Position numbers and translations under genes: made by a program
Part shown: piece by piece, positions 8,726 through 16,633 of the stretch
How the letters are laid out: every line of letters begins with the position of its first letter
Position numbering within the stretch: the first letter of the stretch is position 1
DNA from: Thermodesulfobacteriota bacterium
GTDB taxonomy: Bacteria; Desulfobacterota; DSM-4660; Desulfatiglandales; Desulfatiglandaceae
Assembly (NCBI GenBank): GCA_028278625.1
Contig: JANQDY010000167.1
Location: 1-43,585 of the forward strand
DNA length: 43,585 bases
Direction: 5' to 3'
Notes under the pieces: model-generated
Databases searched by the model: none
The model's input: the letters and a program-made list of their open reading frames with translations, nothing else
Told to the model about the DNA's origin: nothing

Positions 8726-9085
8726 TTACTGATACCAGGAGAGGGTTTTGAGTTTATTGATATCCCCTTTGGTTCGAACCACCCTGCCATTTTCAAAAAA
8801 AACGAAATATACGTATTTCTGCACCGGTTGATAGTCACCCACCATCACGGCATAGCCCCACTTTTCAGTGTTACCCTCCCTGGTAATACTGTCCGGAAGA
8901 CCGATGGCGGCCCTTACCATATCGCCGGTCATATCCGGTGCCACCTGTCGCTTGGCCACTTTTTCGATGATGTCATCATCCCAATTGCGGTGTTGGACCC
9001 GGATTTTTGATTCCCGGTACTGGGTCTGGGCACAGCCGGCCAAAATGAAAATGCCAATGCAGGCACAAATGACAGTTTTTTTCAT
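8726..9085 (-). CDS. SmpA/OmlA (BamE)-like outer-membrane lipoprotein
   Basis: The 119-residue product starts with a lipoprotein signal peptide ending in the lipobox LAGC (Cys at residue 18), so it is predicted to be lipid-anchored. The rest fits the small SmpA/OmlA fold: MTGDMVRAAIGLPDSI is the typical helix-turn segment, then KWGYAVMVGDYQ and YVYFVFFENGRVV form the beta strands. In BamE such domains support outer-membrane protein assembly, but many paralogues have unknown roles. ATG 9085 is chosen; a TTG two codons upstream is also possible because both have weak ribosome sites. It is separated by 83 bp from the YfdX-like gene downstream. Confidence 0.75.
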   Translation of the reverse strand: MKKTVICACIGIFILAGCAQTQYRESKIRVQHRNWDDDIIEKVAKRQVAPDMTGDMVRAAIGLPDSITREGNTEKWGYAVMVGDYQPVQKYVYFVFFENGRVVRTKGDINKLKTLSWYQ

Positions 9086-9168
9086 GATCAACTCGTTTCT
9101 TTTCTGGTTTTTTCAATCCCCCTCAGCATTGCTATAGGGTCGCGCGGGTTCTTTTACAGTGGTTACCC

Positions 9169-9843
9169 CTAAAGGGCGCTGGAGGGACAAATGGCCATAA
9201 CGGCACATGCCCCATGATCCGGTTTTCTGGCCTTGCACACGGCACGCCCATGGTAAATCAGAATATCGGAAAACCGGCGCCATCGTCGTTCCGGCAGCAA
9301 CTTTTGAAGATCGATTTCGATCTTGTCGGGATGGGAGTTGTTCGTAAGACCCAGTCGTACGGCCAATCTCTTCACATGGGTATCCACAACGACTCCCGGC
9401 ACATCAAAAGCGGCGCCCAGAACACAATTGGCGGTCTTTCTGCCGACCCCGGGGAGTTTGATCAGCTCCGCCATTGTGGAAGGTACTTCTCCTCCGTACC
9501 TTTCCAAAAGACCCTGGCAGCACCCTTTTATGGATTTGGCTTTGTTCCTGAAGAACCCGGTTGGCCGAATATCCGTCTCAAGTTCGCTGATGGGTATTGA
9601 CACGAAATCGGCTGGGGACGAATATTTCCGAAACAGATCCTTGGTAACCGCATTCACCTGTTTGTCGGTGCATTGGGCTGAAAGGATGGTACTGATCAGC
9701 AATTGAAAAGGGGTTTTGTATTTGAGTGCCGTCTTCTCCCTCGTATAGAGCGGATCCAGAATCTCAAAAATCTCTTTTACCCTGGCGATTTTGTGCTTTT
9801 TACTTTCCACGGTCTCTTCCCACAACATCAAAAAAGCGCCCAT
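9169..9843 (-). CDS. nth: Endonuclease III (DNA glycosylase/AP lyase)
   Basis: Endonuclease III removes oxidised pyrimidines and cleaves the abasic site. The 224-residue product has the helix-hairpin-helix LPGVGRKTA containing the catalytic Lys, then VDTHVKRLAVRLGL with the catalytic Asp. QLLISTILSAQCTD is the conserved N-terminal helix. The C-terminal iron-sulfur loop normally reads C-x6-C-x2-C-x5-C; here it reads C-x6-H-x2-C-x5-C, the second ligand being His (codon complement of 9214-9216). The start is uncertain: ATG 9843 would lie only about ten bases from the predicted transcription start, and an internal ATG at 9828 or GTG shortly after also fits, since the family usually begins close to the KIARVKEIFEIL segment. 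Confidence 0.94.
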   Translation of the reverse strand: MGAFLMLWEETVESKKHKIARVKEIFEILDPLYTREKTALKYKTPFQLLISTILSAQCTDKQVNAVTKDLFRKYSSPADFVSIPISELETDIRPTGFFRNKAKSIKGCCQGLLERYGGEVPSTMAELIKLPGVGRKTANCVLGAAFDVPGVVVDTHVKRLAVRLGLTNNSHPDKIEIDLQKLLPERRWRRFSDILIYHGRAVCKARKPDHGACAVMAICPSSAL

Positions 9844-9860
9844 GACAGGTCCATGTTCCG

Positions 9861-9889
9861 CAGATACTATGAACCGTTACGGTTGTCAA
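9861..9889 (-). promoter_or_regulatory. Candidate nth promoter with a 13-bp palindrome in its spacer
   Basis: On the minus strand a perfect TTGACA (complement of 9884-9889) is followed after 17 bp by TATCTG (complement of 9861-9866). The spacer contains AACCGTTACGGTT (9872-9884), a perfect inverted repeat around one central base. A repressor bound there would block RNA polymerase. The -10 match is weak. Confidence 0.4.
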
Positions 9890-9966
9890 TCGCTAATGGA
9901 TCTGTAACCACATACCACGTTCCTTCAGCCCTTGCCAAGATCAAGCAGGCGAAAACCGTATGCTTG

Positions 9967-9995
9967 TTTTCAGTTTGGGAACAAATTTTTATTAT
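9967..9995 (+). promoter_or_regulatory. Candidate promoter of the rpiR-led operon
   Basis: TTTTCA (9967-9972) and TATTAT (9990-9995) are 17 bp apart, about 95 bp before the ATG of the RpiR-family gene. A second -35-like TTGACA lies at 10001-10006 but has no good -10 at the right distance. The DNA from 9985 to 10025 is very AT-rich. Confidence 0.3.
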
Positions 9996-10089
9996 ACTTC
10001 TTGACAAAAAAAAATATTTTTATTAACCGTACTCTAACAAACTGACCATTGAGCCCTTATTTGCCCTGATTCAAAAAAGCCGAGGTCCC

Positions 10090-10944
10090 ATGGAACTGGC
10101 CAGACCCGAATGCCTTATTAGGATGGAGTCGGTGTTTCCTTCCATGAATACCGCTGAAAAAAAGGCAGCGGAATTCATTCTGGGAAACGGGGAGCGGGTT
10201 TTGAACATGACCATTTCCGAAGTTGCTTCTGAGAGCGGTGTCAGTGAAACCACTATCTTCAAATTGTGCCGGAATTTGGACTATGGCGGATTTCGTGATT
10301 TCAAGCTGGCCTTGGCCCGCCAGAGTTATCCAAAGCTTACAAAAACCTATCTCCCCGTCAAAAAAACCGATGACGCGGAAACCGTGGCCCGGAAGGTCTT
10401 CAGCCTTACTAATCAAAGCCTGGAAGATACCCTCAACGTGCTGAACTTCGATGACGTGGAAAGGGCTTACGAAGCGCTCAAAAACGCACGAAGGGTGCTG
10501 GTGATGGCCCTTTCAACTTCCCGGTCGACAGCCATCTTTACGTCTGACAAGTTTTCATTTCTAGGAATTGATTCGCAATATGTCATTGATATTCACCTTC
10601 AAGCCATGAAGGCGTCCTTGATGACGCCGAAAGACGTTTTCCTGGGTTTTTCCCGCTCCGGGGATACCCGTGATATTATCGAAGTGACCCAGGTTGCCAA
10701 AAAGACGGGTGCCACCACTATCGGTGTAACCAACAATCCGCGTTCATACTTCGCAAAATTGGTCGATATCAAACTCATTGCAAGATCGAGAGACACCCGG
10801 TTTCGCAATGATATTCTGGCCTCAAGGGTGGAACATTTCTCAATTGTGGACATGCTTTTTACCCTTTTGGCCGTAAGAAATATGCCGCGGGCCAACCGAT
10901 TTTATAAAAAGATTAATTCGGCTGCTACTCCCAAGCAGTACTAA
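10090..10944 (+). CDS. RpiR-family transcriptional regulator (HTH + SIS domain)
   Basis: RpiR-family proteins control sugar-phosphate catabolism and sense phosphosugars through a SIS domain. Residues 1-80 form the helix-turn-helix domain, with MTISEVASESGVSETTIFKLCR as the recognition helix region. Residues about 125-260 are the SIS domain, with VLVMALSTSRSTA, GFSRSGDTRDIIEVTQVAKKTG and TIGVTNNP, the last two forming the phosphosugar-binding loop. The ATG at 10090 follows GAGGTCCC. It is the first gene of the plus-strand run that continues into the dehydrogenase and importer genes, so it probably controls module 1 and responds to a phosphorylated intermediate made by the kinase at 23.3-24.9 kb. 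Activator or repressor action cannot be told from sequence. Confidence 0.9.
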   Translation: MELARPECLIRMESVFPSMNTAEKKAAEFILGNGERVLNMTISEVASESGVSETTIFKLCRNLDYGGFRDFKLALARQSYPKLTKTYLPVKKTDDAETVARKVFSLTNQSLEDTLNVLNFDDVERAYEALKNARRVLVMALSTSRSTAIFTSDKFSFLGIDSQYVIDIHLQAMKASLMTPKDVFLGFSRSGDTRDIIEVTQVAKKTGATTIGVTNNPRSYFAKLVDIKLIARSRDTRFRNDILASRVEHFSIVDMLFTLLAVRNMPRANRFYKKINSAATPKQY

Positions 10945-10989
10945 GAACCAAAAATTGAAAAAGTAAATACAAAAAGCGAGGGGATTTTC

Positions 10990-11991
10990 ATGAGAGAGAT
11001 CACATACATTGAGGCTGTCAATGAAGCGATGATCGAGGAGATGGAAAGGGATGAAAAAGTCTTCATCATGGGTGAGGACATTGCCGTGGGTTACGGCGGT
11101 GGCGGTGTTTTCGGTGCGACCCGGGGCCTTCTGGAAAGATTCGGCCCGGAACGGGTAATTGACACGCCGCTTTCAGAATCAGGTATCGCGGGAATTGCCG
11201 GCGGTGCCGCCCTCATGGGCTACCGCCCCATCGCGGAAATCATGTTCGCCGATTTCCTCCCCCTGACCGCCGATCACATGGTAAACATCACCAGCAAAAT
11301 GCGATGGGTTCTTGGGGGTCATGTGGATGTTCCCATCGTGTACAGGACGGCCTATGGGGCCGGGGTGGGAGCGGGCATGCACCATTCCCAGAGTCTGGAG
11401 GCGTGGTTTGCCCACGTTCCGGGCATGAAGGTTGTCATGCCGTCCACGCCGGCGGATGCCAAGGGGCTTTTGAAAGCTTCCATCAGGGACAATGATCCGG
11501 TCCTTTTTCTGGAACATAAGCTCCTATATAAAAGGTTGAAAGGCCCGGTGCCGGAAGGGGAATACGTTTTGCCCATCGGGAAAGGAGACGTGAAAAGGGA
11601 AGGGGATGACATATCCATTATCGCCACGGGGGCAATGGTCCACCAGGCCCTGGAAGCGGCGGGAGTTCTGGAAAAAGAAGGTGTCAGTGTGGAAGTCGTT
11701 GACCCCAGAACCATTCTCCCTCTGGATGAAGAGATCATTTTACAGTCGGTTGAAAAAACGGGATTGGCGGTGATCGTACACGAGGCCCCGACCACCGGCG
11801 GATTCGGCGGAGAAATCGCAGGGCTTCTGGCGGATAAAGGGATCGACTATCTTGACGGCCCCGTAAAACGCGTTGGGGCCCATTTCTGTCCCATTCCCTC
11901 TTCACCCGAGCTCGAAAAATTCTATCTGCCCAACGCCGAGAAAATTGTGACCGCGGCGAAGGAAATACTCAGTATCTCAGGAGGGAATTGA
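10990..11991 (+). CDS. 2-oxoacid/acetoin dehydrogenase-like E1 beta subunit (module 1)
   Basis: E1beta pairs with E1alpha to form the thiamine-diphosphate enzyme that cleaves a 2-oxoacid or acetoin-type ketol and passes the acyl group to lipoyl-E2. The 333-residue product has the family's N-terminus (YIEAVNEAMIEEMERDEKVFIMGEDIAV), the TPP-contacting region (VIDTPLSESGIAGIAGGAALMG) and the His-rich active-site segment GMHHSQSLEAWFAHVPGMKVV. The C-terminal transketolase domain includes VEVVDPRTILPLDEE. GAGGGG precedes the ATG at 10990. The stop overlaps the start of E2 in TGATG, indicating translational coupling. The operon order is E1beta-E2-E1alpha, unlike the usual E1alpha-E1beta-E2. Sequence alone cannot separate pyruvate, branched-chain and acetoin specificities. 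Confidence 0.9.
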   Translation: MREITYIEAVNEAMIEEMERDEKVFIMGEDIAVGYGGGGVFGATRGLLERFGPERVIDTPLSESGIAGIAGGAALMGYRPIAEIMFADFLPLTADHMVNITSKMRWVLGGHVDVPIVYRTAYGAGVGAGMHHSQSLEAWFAHVPGMKVVMPSTPADAKGLLKASIRDNDPVLFLEHKLLYKRLKGPVPEGEYVLPIGKGDVKREGDDISIIATGAMVHQALEAAGVLEKEGVSVEVVDPRTILPLDEEIILQSVEKTGLAVIVHEAPTTGGFGGEIAGLLADKGIDYLDGPVKRVGAHFCPIPSSPELEKFYLPNAEKIVTAAKEILSISGGN

Positions 11992-13223
11992 TGATTTTTG
12001 AAATAAAAGTGCCGGAAGCAGGTTTTAACGTTCCTGAAGCCGTTGTCTCGGAATGGTTGAAATCATTGGGGGACACCGTGGCAGCGGGTGAGACCGTTGT
12101 GACCGTGGAAACCGACAAGATCAATGTGGAAGTACCTGCTGAGGGATCAGGGATTCTGAGGAAAATTTTCTATCAGGTGGGTGAAACGGCTCCGGTTGGG
12201 GCTGTTCTGGGCATCATCGCTGAGGAGGGGGAGGTTTTTGAGGACCAGGTTCCGGGATTGGAACCGGAAAAACCCGCGGAAGCGGTCAAGGAACAGACGG
12301 GTGCTCCGAAAGAGCCACCGTCGGAGGTAGCCGCCGGGGCACCGAAGAAGAAACGGAAAATGTCCCCTACGGCCAAAGCAATCGCCAGAAAGCATGGTAT
12401 CGACGTCTCCGCCATACCCGCCGGCAGCGGACCGAAGGGACGTATCGTAAAAGCGGATGTGCTGGCGTTCATCAAGCGTCTGGAAGAACCGGCGGAAGAG
12501 GCGCCGGTACGGAAAGAACCGGAGACGCCTCCCACAAAGAAGAAGGTCAAATTTATCGGATGGCGCAAAGTTATTGCCGATCGAATGAGTGCCAGCGTAA
12601 GGGAAGCGCCCCATTACAACCAGGGCATAGAGGTGGATGTCACGGAACTATCCCAGATGATCGCCGCCAACAGGGAGCGGAAAGATCAACCCAAGCTCAC
12701 CTACATCCCTTTTGTCATGAAGGCCATACAGGCCGGCATGGCAGTGATCCCGGAAGTCAACGCCCATGTGGAAGAGGATGGGTACGTGATTCAAGATGAC
12801 CTCCATATCGTTGTTGCCGTGGACCAGGGTGAAAAGCTGTTGGTTCCCGTGATCAAGGACGTAAAGGAGAAGACCATCCTGCAATTGGGAGAGGATCTTG
12901 GCGCCATCATCAAGAAGGCAAGAGAGGATCGGCTGGAGCCGAAAGATCTCACCGGAGGGACGTTCACCATCACCAACACGGGCGTCTACGGCTTAATGTA
13001 CGGCACCCCCATCATCTTTCAACCGCAGACCACCATCATGCATCTGGGGGCGGTAAGGAAAGTCCCGTCGGTCGTAGAAGATAGGATTGAAATCAGGAAG
13101 AAAATGATCATCACCTGTTCATTTGATCACCGGGTCGTCCACGGAGGGCCTGCGGCACGATTTATGAAGGAAATACAGAACAATCTTGAAGACCTGAACA
13201 GGCTCGTGTTCAGCATGCGCTGA
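11991..13223 (+). CDS. Dihydrolipoyl acyltransferase E2 with altered HxxxDG motif (module 1)
   Basis: E2 carries the acyl group on a lipoyl arm and transfers it to CoA. The 410-residue product has one lipoyl domain (about 2-77, lipoylated Lys43 in ETDKINVEV), an acidic Pro/Ala linker, one peripheral subunit-binding domain (SPTAKAIARKHGIDV to KADVLAF, about 123-163) and an acyltransferase domain (about 190-410). The invariant HxxxDG active-site motif is H380-R-V-V-H384-G: the Asp is replaced by His (codon 13140-13142), while the flanking FDH and GGPAARF are normal. ATG 11991 is preferred over TTG 11988 because AGGAGG lies six bases before it and it overlaps the E1beta stop. Activity may be altered. 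Confidence 0.92.
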   Translation: MIFEIKVPEAGFNVPEAVVSEWLKSLGDTVAAGETVVTVETDKINVEVPAEGSGILRKIFYQVGETAPVGAVLGIIAEEGEVFEDQVPGLEPEKPAEAVKEQTGAPKEPPSEVAAGAPKKKRKMSPTAKAIARKHGIDVSAIPAGSGPKGRIVKADVLAFIKRLEEPAEEAPVRKEPETPPTKKKVKFIGWRKVIADRMSASVREAPHYNQGIEVDVTELSQMIAANRERKDQPKLTYIPFVMKAIQAGMAVIPEVNAHVEEDGYVIQDDLHIVVAVDQGEKLLVPVIKDVKEKTILQLGEDLGAIIKKAREDRLEPKDLTGGTFTITNTGVYGLMYGTPIIFQPQTTIMHLGAVRKVPSVVEDRIEIRKKMIITCSFDHRVVHGGPAARFMKEIQNNLEDLNRLVFSMR

Positions 13224-13270
13224 TTGCGTGAAAGAGAATGAATGATAAAGTGTTTTCCGGAGGAAATGTA

Positions 13271-14248
13271 ATGGAATTATCAAATGATGATCTGAAGAAA
13301 ATGCTGTACTGGATGGTGTTGGGCAGAAGGCTTGAGGAAAAGATCACGGTTCTTTTCAAGGAGAGTCGATTGCGGGGGCACCATCATCCCGGTATCGGCC
13401 AGGAAGCAGCAAATGTGGGGGCCGCCTTTGGTCTGAATGAGAAGGACTGCGTCACTTTGATCCACAGGGGCAAACTCCCCGAACTGGTGAAGGGAATGCC
13501 CTTAAAAGACCTTATGGCCGGTTATTATGCCAAGGTAGAGGGTGGTCTTCAGGGTGGGCGAACCTGTACGGGGAGCCACATGTACGGAGACCTGTCAAGA
13601 GGGATTATTCCGGGTCCCGGTATTATCGGTTCCGTCATCCCTTTGGCCGCGGGTGTGGGACTTGCACTCAAAAAGGACGGACAAGGGGGCGTGGTATCAT
13701 GCTTTTTCGGGGATGGTGCCTCCAACAGGGGAGACTTTCATGAGGGTCTCAATATGGCGTCGGTGCTGGATCTGCCGGTCATTTTTCAGCTGGTGAACAA
13801 CGGATTTGCAATGTCGGTTCCCGCGGACAAATCGACCCGTATCAAATCGCTTTCGGACCGTGCGCAATCCTATGGCATTCCGGGCGTCACCGTCGACGGA
13901 AATGACGTGCGGGCAGTTTACGAAGTATCCATTGAGGCCATCGAGAGGGCGAGGAATGGCGGCGGTCCATCATTGATCGAGACGGTGGTCCACAGATGGA
14001 CGGGACACTCTATCAGTGATGCCGACATTTACCGCACGGACGATGACAGACATGCCGGAGAGAAATTTGACCCCATTGCAAGATTCAAAACAGAACTGGT
14101 TGAGGAAGGGACATTTACGGAGCAGGACTGTGATGCGGTTGAAAAAGAGGTGGCCGACGAAATCGAATCGGTCATCCACTTTTGCGAGAACGAGTGCACC
14201 GATCCGGATCCTTCGGATATCTTAAGAGGCGTGTATGCGGCGGCATGA
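13271..14248 (+). CDS. 2-oxoacid/acetoin dehydrogenase-like E1 alpha subunit (module 1)
   Basis: E1alpha supplies most of the thiamine-diphosphate site of the E1 heterotetramer. The start is moved to ATG 13271, where GGAGG lies seven bases upstream; an ATG at 13238 adds an unlikely 11-residue extension. The TPP motif is GDGASNRGDFHEGLNMAS to VNNGFAMS. The segment GHHHPGIGQEAANVGAAFGL fits the N-terminal domain. The usual YRDHG-type motif is replaced by LIHRGKLPELVKGM, and the GGSMH segment by CTGSHMYGDLSRG, so this subunit is clearly divergent from the module 2 copy. WTGHSISDADIYR near residue 245 corresponds to the phosphorylation-loop region. The importer ATPase gene follows 48 bp later, linking catabolism to uptake. 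Confidence 0.88.
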   Translation: MELSNDDLKKMLYWMVLGRRLEEKITVLFKESRLRGHHHPGIGQEAANVGAAFGLNEKDCVTLIHRGKLPELVKGMPLKDLMAGYYAKVEGGLQGGRTCTGSHMYGDLSRGIIPGPGIIGSVIPLAAGVGLALKKDGQGGVVSCFFGDGASNRGDFHEGLNMASVLDLPVIFQLVNNGFAMSVPADKSTRIKSLSDRAQSYGIPGVTVDGNDVRAVYEVSIEAIERARNGGGPSLIETVVHRWTGHSISDADIYRTDDDRHAGEKFDPIARFKTELVEEGTFTEQDCDAVEKEVADEIESVIHFCENECTDPDPSDILRGVYAAA

Positions 14249-14296
14249 TCACTTGGTACTCCCAAAAACCGAAGTGTAAAGGAGGAATCGATTTTC

Positions 14297-15400
14297 ATGG
14301 GCATCGTTGTCGAAAACGTCACCAAAATCTATGATGGCAAAAAGGTCTTGGATAATATCTCTCTAGAGATAAAAGACGGGGATCTTGCTACCTTTCTTTC
14401 ACCGACCGGTCACGGAAAAACCACCTTGCTTCGGGTGATGGCGGGTGTCGATAAACCGGATAAAGGAAAAATCTATTATGATGGCAGGGACGTGACCCGA
14501 GTCAATGTGGGAAAACGGAACGTTGCCATGGTCTACCAGTGGTTTATCAATTATCCTTCCATGACGGTGTATGAAAATATTGCCTCGCCCCTTCGGGTTG
14601 CCAAGGAAAAAATCTCCGCTGAAGAGATAGACCGCCGGGTAAAAAAAGCGGCGGCACTTCTCAAAATCGAAAAGCTCATGAGTCAGCACCCATCTGAAAT
14701 CAGCGGCGGTCAGCAGCAGCGGCTTGCCATTGCCAGGTCCATTGTCAAAGAGGCGGATTACATATTCTTGGACGAGCCTCTGACCAATCTCGATTACAAA
14801 CTTAGGGAAGAACTGCGACTGGAGCTCAAGAAGATTTTCCGCGATCGGGAACGGGGTGCGGTCATTTTCGCAACCCCTGAACCCGTGGACGCGCTCTCCC
14901 TATCCACCCATGTGGGTTTTTTGAATGAAGGAAGGTTGATGCAGTATGGGCCGGTGGATGACGTCTACCACACGCCTCAGTACAAGGAGGTGGGGGCGTA
15001 TTTCAGTTACCCCTCCATGAACATTTTTCCATGCGAGAAGATAGAAGAAGGCGGCAGACTGTATCTGAGAGCCACTGATGAGTTAAAGATTGATGCGGAA
15101 GAGTTCCGTGATGTTCTTAAAAACCACCACTTTTTGCTGGGAATTCGCGCGCACGCTTTGAGCGTGTCCGAAAAGAAGGAATCCATGATTTCAATCCGGG
15201 CCAAAGTAAGGCTGTCCGAAGTGGTGGGCTCTGATACCGAGCTTCATTTGGAGCATGAGGGGATTCATCTGATTGTACTTCTTCAGGGCATGGGGTCGTA
15301 CAAGCTGGATTCAGAGATAACGGTTTATGTCCACACCGATCGTTTCTTTGTATTCGACAAAAACACGGGCGAGTTGGTTGCTAAGACGCATCAGGGCTGA
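14297..15400 (+). CDS. ABC importer ATPase, GlpS-like, non-canonical (module 1)
   Basis: The 367-residue protein is a nucleotide-binding subunit of a carbohydrate-uptake ABC importer with a C-terminal OB-fold-like regulatory region (about 235-367). Walker A reads SPTGHGKTT, with Ser in place of the first Gly. The Q-loop is present (MVYQWFINYPSMTVYENIASPL). The signature is canonical (ISGGQQQRLAIARS), as is Walker B (YIFLDEPLTNLD). The H-loop His is missing: FATPEPVDAL has Pro194 where His is expected. The distinctive Q-loop region and the order with a second ATPase match the rhizobial GlpS/GlpT pair of the glycerol importer. GGAGG precedes the ATG. It is predicted to work as a heterodimer with the next gene's product. 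Confidence 0.88.
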   Translation: MGIVVENVTKIYDGKKVLDNISLEIKDGDLATFLSPTGHGKTTLLRVMAGVDKPDKGKIYYDGRDVTRVNVGKRNVAMVYQWFINYPSMTVYENIASPLRVAKEKISAEEIDRRVKKAAALLKIEKLMSQHPSEISGGQQQRLAIARSIVKEADYIFLDEPLTNLDYKLREELRLELKKIFRDRERGAVIFATPEPVDALSLSTHVGFLNEGRLMQYGPVDDVYHTPQYKEVGAYFSYPSMNIFPCEKIEEGGRLYLRATDELKIDAEEFRDVLKNHHFLLGIRAHALSVSEKKESMISIRAKVRLSEVVGSDTELHLEHEGIHLIVLLQGMGSYKLDSEITVYVHTDRFFVFDKNTGELVAKTHQG

Positions 15401-15445
15401 GAACGTTTTAAGAGTATTTTTGTCTACAGAGGGAGGGGTGCCGAT

Positions 15446-16573
15446 ATGGCAACCGTTGAATTAAAGTCCATTTACCATTCCTATATATTGAAACGAGAAG
15501 TTGCCGCCGGTATGCGCATTCCGGAAGATTGTGTGGGCACCGAGGGCTTTGTGGTGGTAGACTTGGACCTGGTCTGGGAGGATGGCAGCGCCAACGCGTT
15601 GCTGGGGCCGTCCGGCTGTGGGAAAACAACGATTCTGAGCATTATCAGCGGTCTTCTCGTACCCACCAGCGGTCAGATCCTTTTTGACGGCCGGGATGTG
15701 ACCACACTATCCCCCGTGGAGAGACATGTGGCCCAGGTCTTCCAGTTTCCCGTGGTATACGACATGAAGAATGTCTATAAAAACCTTTCTTTTCCCCTCG
15801 AAAACCTCGGTGTACGAAAGGCGGACATTGAAAAACGGGTGGCTGTGGTCTCTGAGATTCTGGATTTGGGTGATATGCTGGATGCCCCCGCGGCAACCCT
15901 CAGCCCCGCCGAAAAACAGAAAGTTTCTCTCGGTCGCGGGATCATTAGGGAAAATACCGCGGCCATACTCCTTGATGAACCTTTGACGGTCATCGATCCG
16001 AAAGAGCGATGGGATCTGAGGCGGAAACTCAGAGAGGTTCAGAAAGAGCTTAACATAACCATGATCTACGTTACCCACGATCAGCATGAGGCCCTTACCT
16101 TTGCCGATCATGTGTCCGTGATTAAAGACGGCTATCTGATTCAGACGGGGTCGCCCGAAGAATTGCACGCCGAACCCAATAGCCCATTCATTGGATATTT
16201 TATCGGGACGCCTGGTATGAACCTGCTGAATTGCGTGCTGAAGGACAATGCGCTTCTGTCCGAGGGGCTGAGAATTCCGGTTTCCGAGGACGTGCGCGCC
16301 AAAATATCCGGTGCCAATGGGCAAGAACTTCAGTTTGGGATTCGACCCGAGTTTGTGGTGGTCAGCGGCGAAAAAGAAGCGGGTTATATGCCTTTTGATG
16401 TGGAAACCGTTGAGAAAATGGGTGCCTATAAGAACCTTTCTTTGCGTTTCGGCGATCTGGAAATCAAAGCTCGGGCCCAGGAGGACATGATGATTAGGGA
16501 GAATGCCCAGGTCTGGGTGCATTTTCCAGAAGATAAAATTAAAATATTTTATGAAGATAAAAGGCTTTTCTGA
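15446..16573 (+). CDS. ABC importer ATPase, GlpT-like, degenerate signature (module 1)
   Basis: This 375-residue second ATPase has intact Walker A (GPSGCGKTT), a Q-loop in VAQVFQFPVVYDMKNVYKN, Walker B (AAILLDEPLTVID) and H-loop (MIYVTHDQHEAL). Its signature is degenerate: LSPAEKQKVSLGRG (codons from 15899) instead of LSGGQ. With the preceding subunit it forms a complementary pair, since the partner has a good signature but a poor Walker A and no H-loop His. One composite ATP site should be canonical and the other degenerate. The N-terminal 40 residues carry an insertion before the Walker A region. The C-terminal region (about 250-375) resembles the MalK-type regulatory domain. GGGAGGGG stands seven bases before the ATG. 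Confidence 0.88.
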   Translation: MATVELKSIYHSYILKREVAAGMRIPEDCVGTEGFVVVDLDLVWEDGSANALLGPSGCGKTTILSIISGLLVPTSGQILFDGRDVTTLSPVERHVAQVFQFPVVYDMKNVYKNLSFPLENLGVRKADIEKRVAVVSEILDLGDMLDAPAATLSPAEKQKVSLGRGIIRENTAAILLDEPLTVIDPKERWDLRRKLREVQKELNITMIYVTHDQHEALTFADHVSVIKDGYLIQTGSPEELHAEPNSPFIGYFIGTPGMNLLNCVLKDNALLSEGLRIPVSEDVRAKISGANGQELQFGIRPEFVVVSGEKEAGYMPFDVETVEKMGAYKNLSLRFGDLEIKARAQEDMMIRENAQVWVHFPEDKIKIFYEDKRLF

Positions 16574-16633
16574 CACTCTGGGAGTCGGAGTCGCATGGGG
16601 AGATCCATCCTGGAAAACGAAAAGGAGATATGA

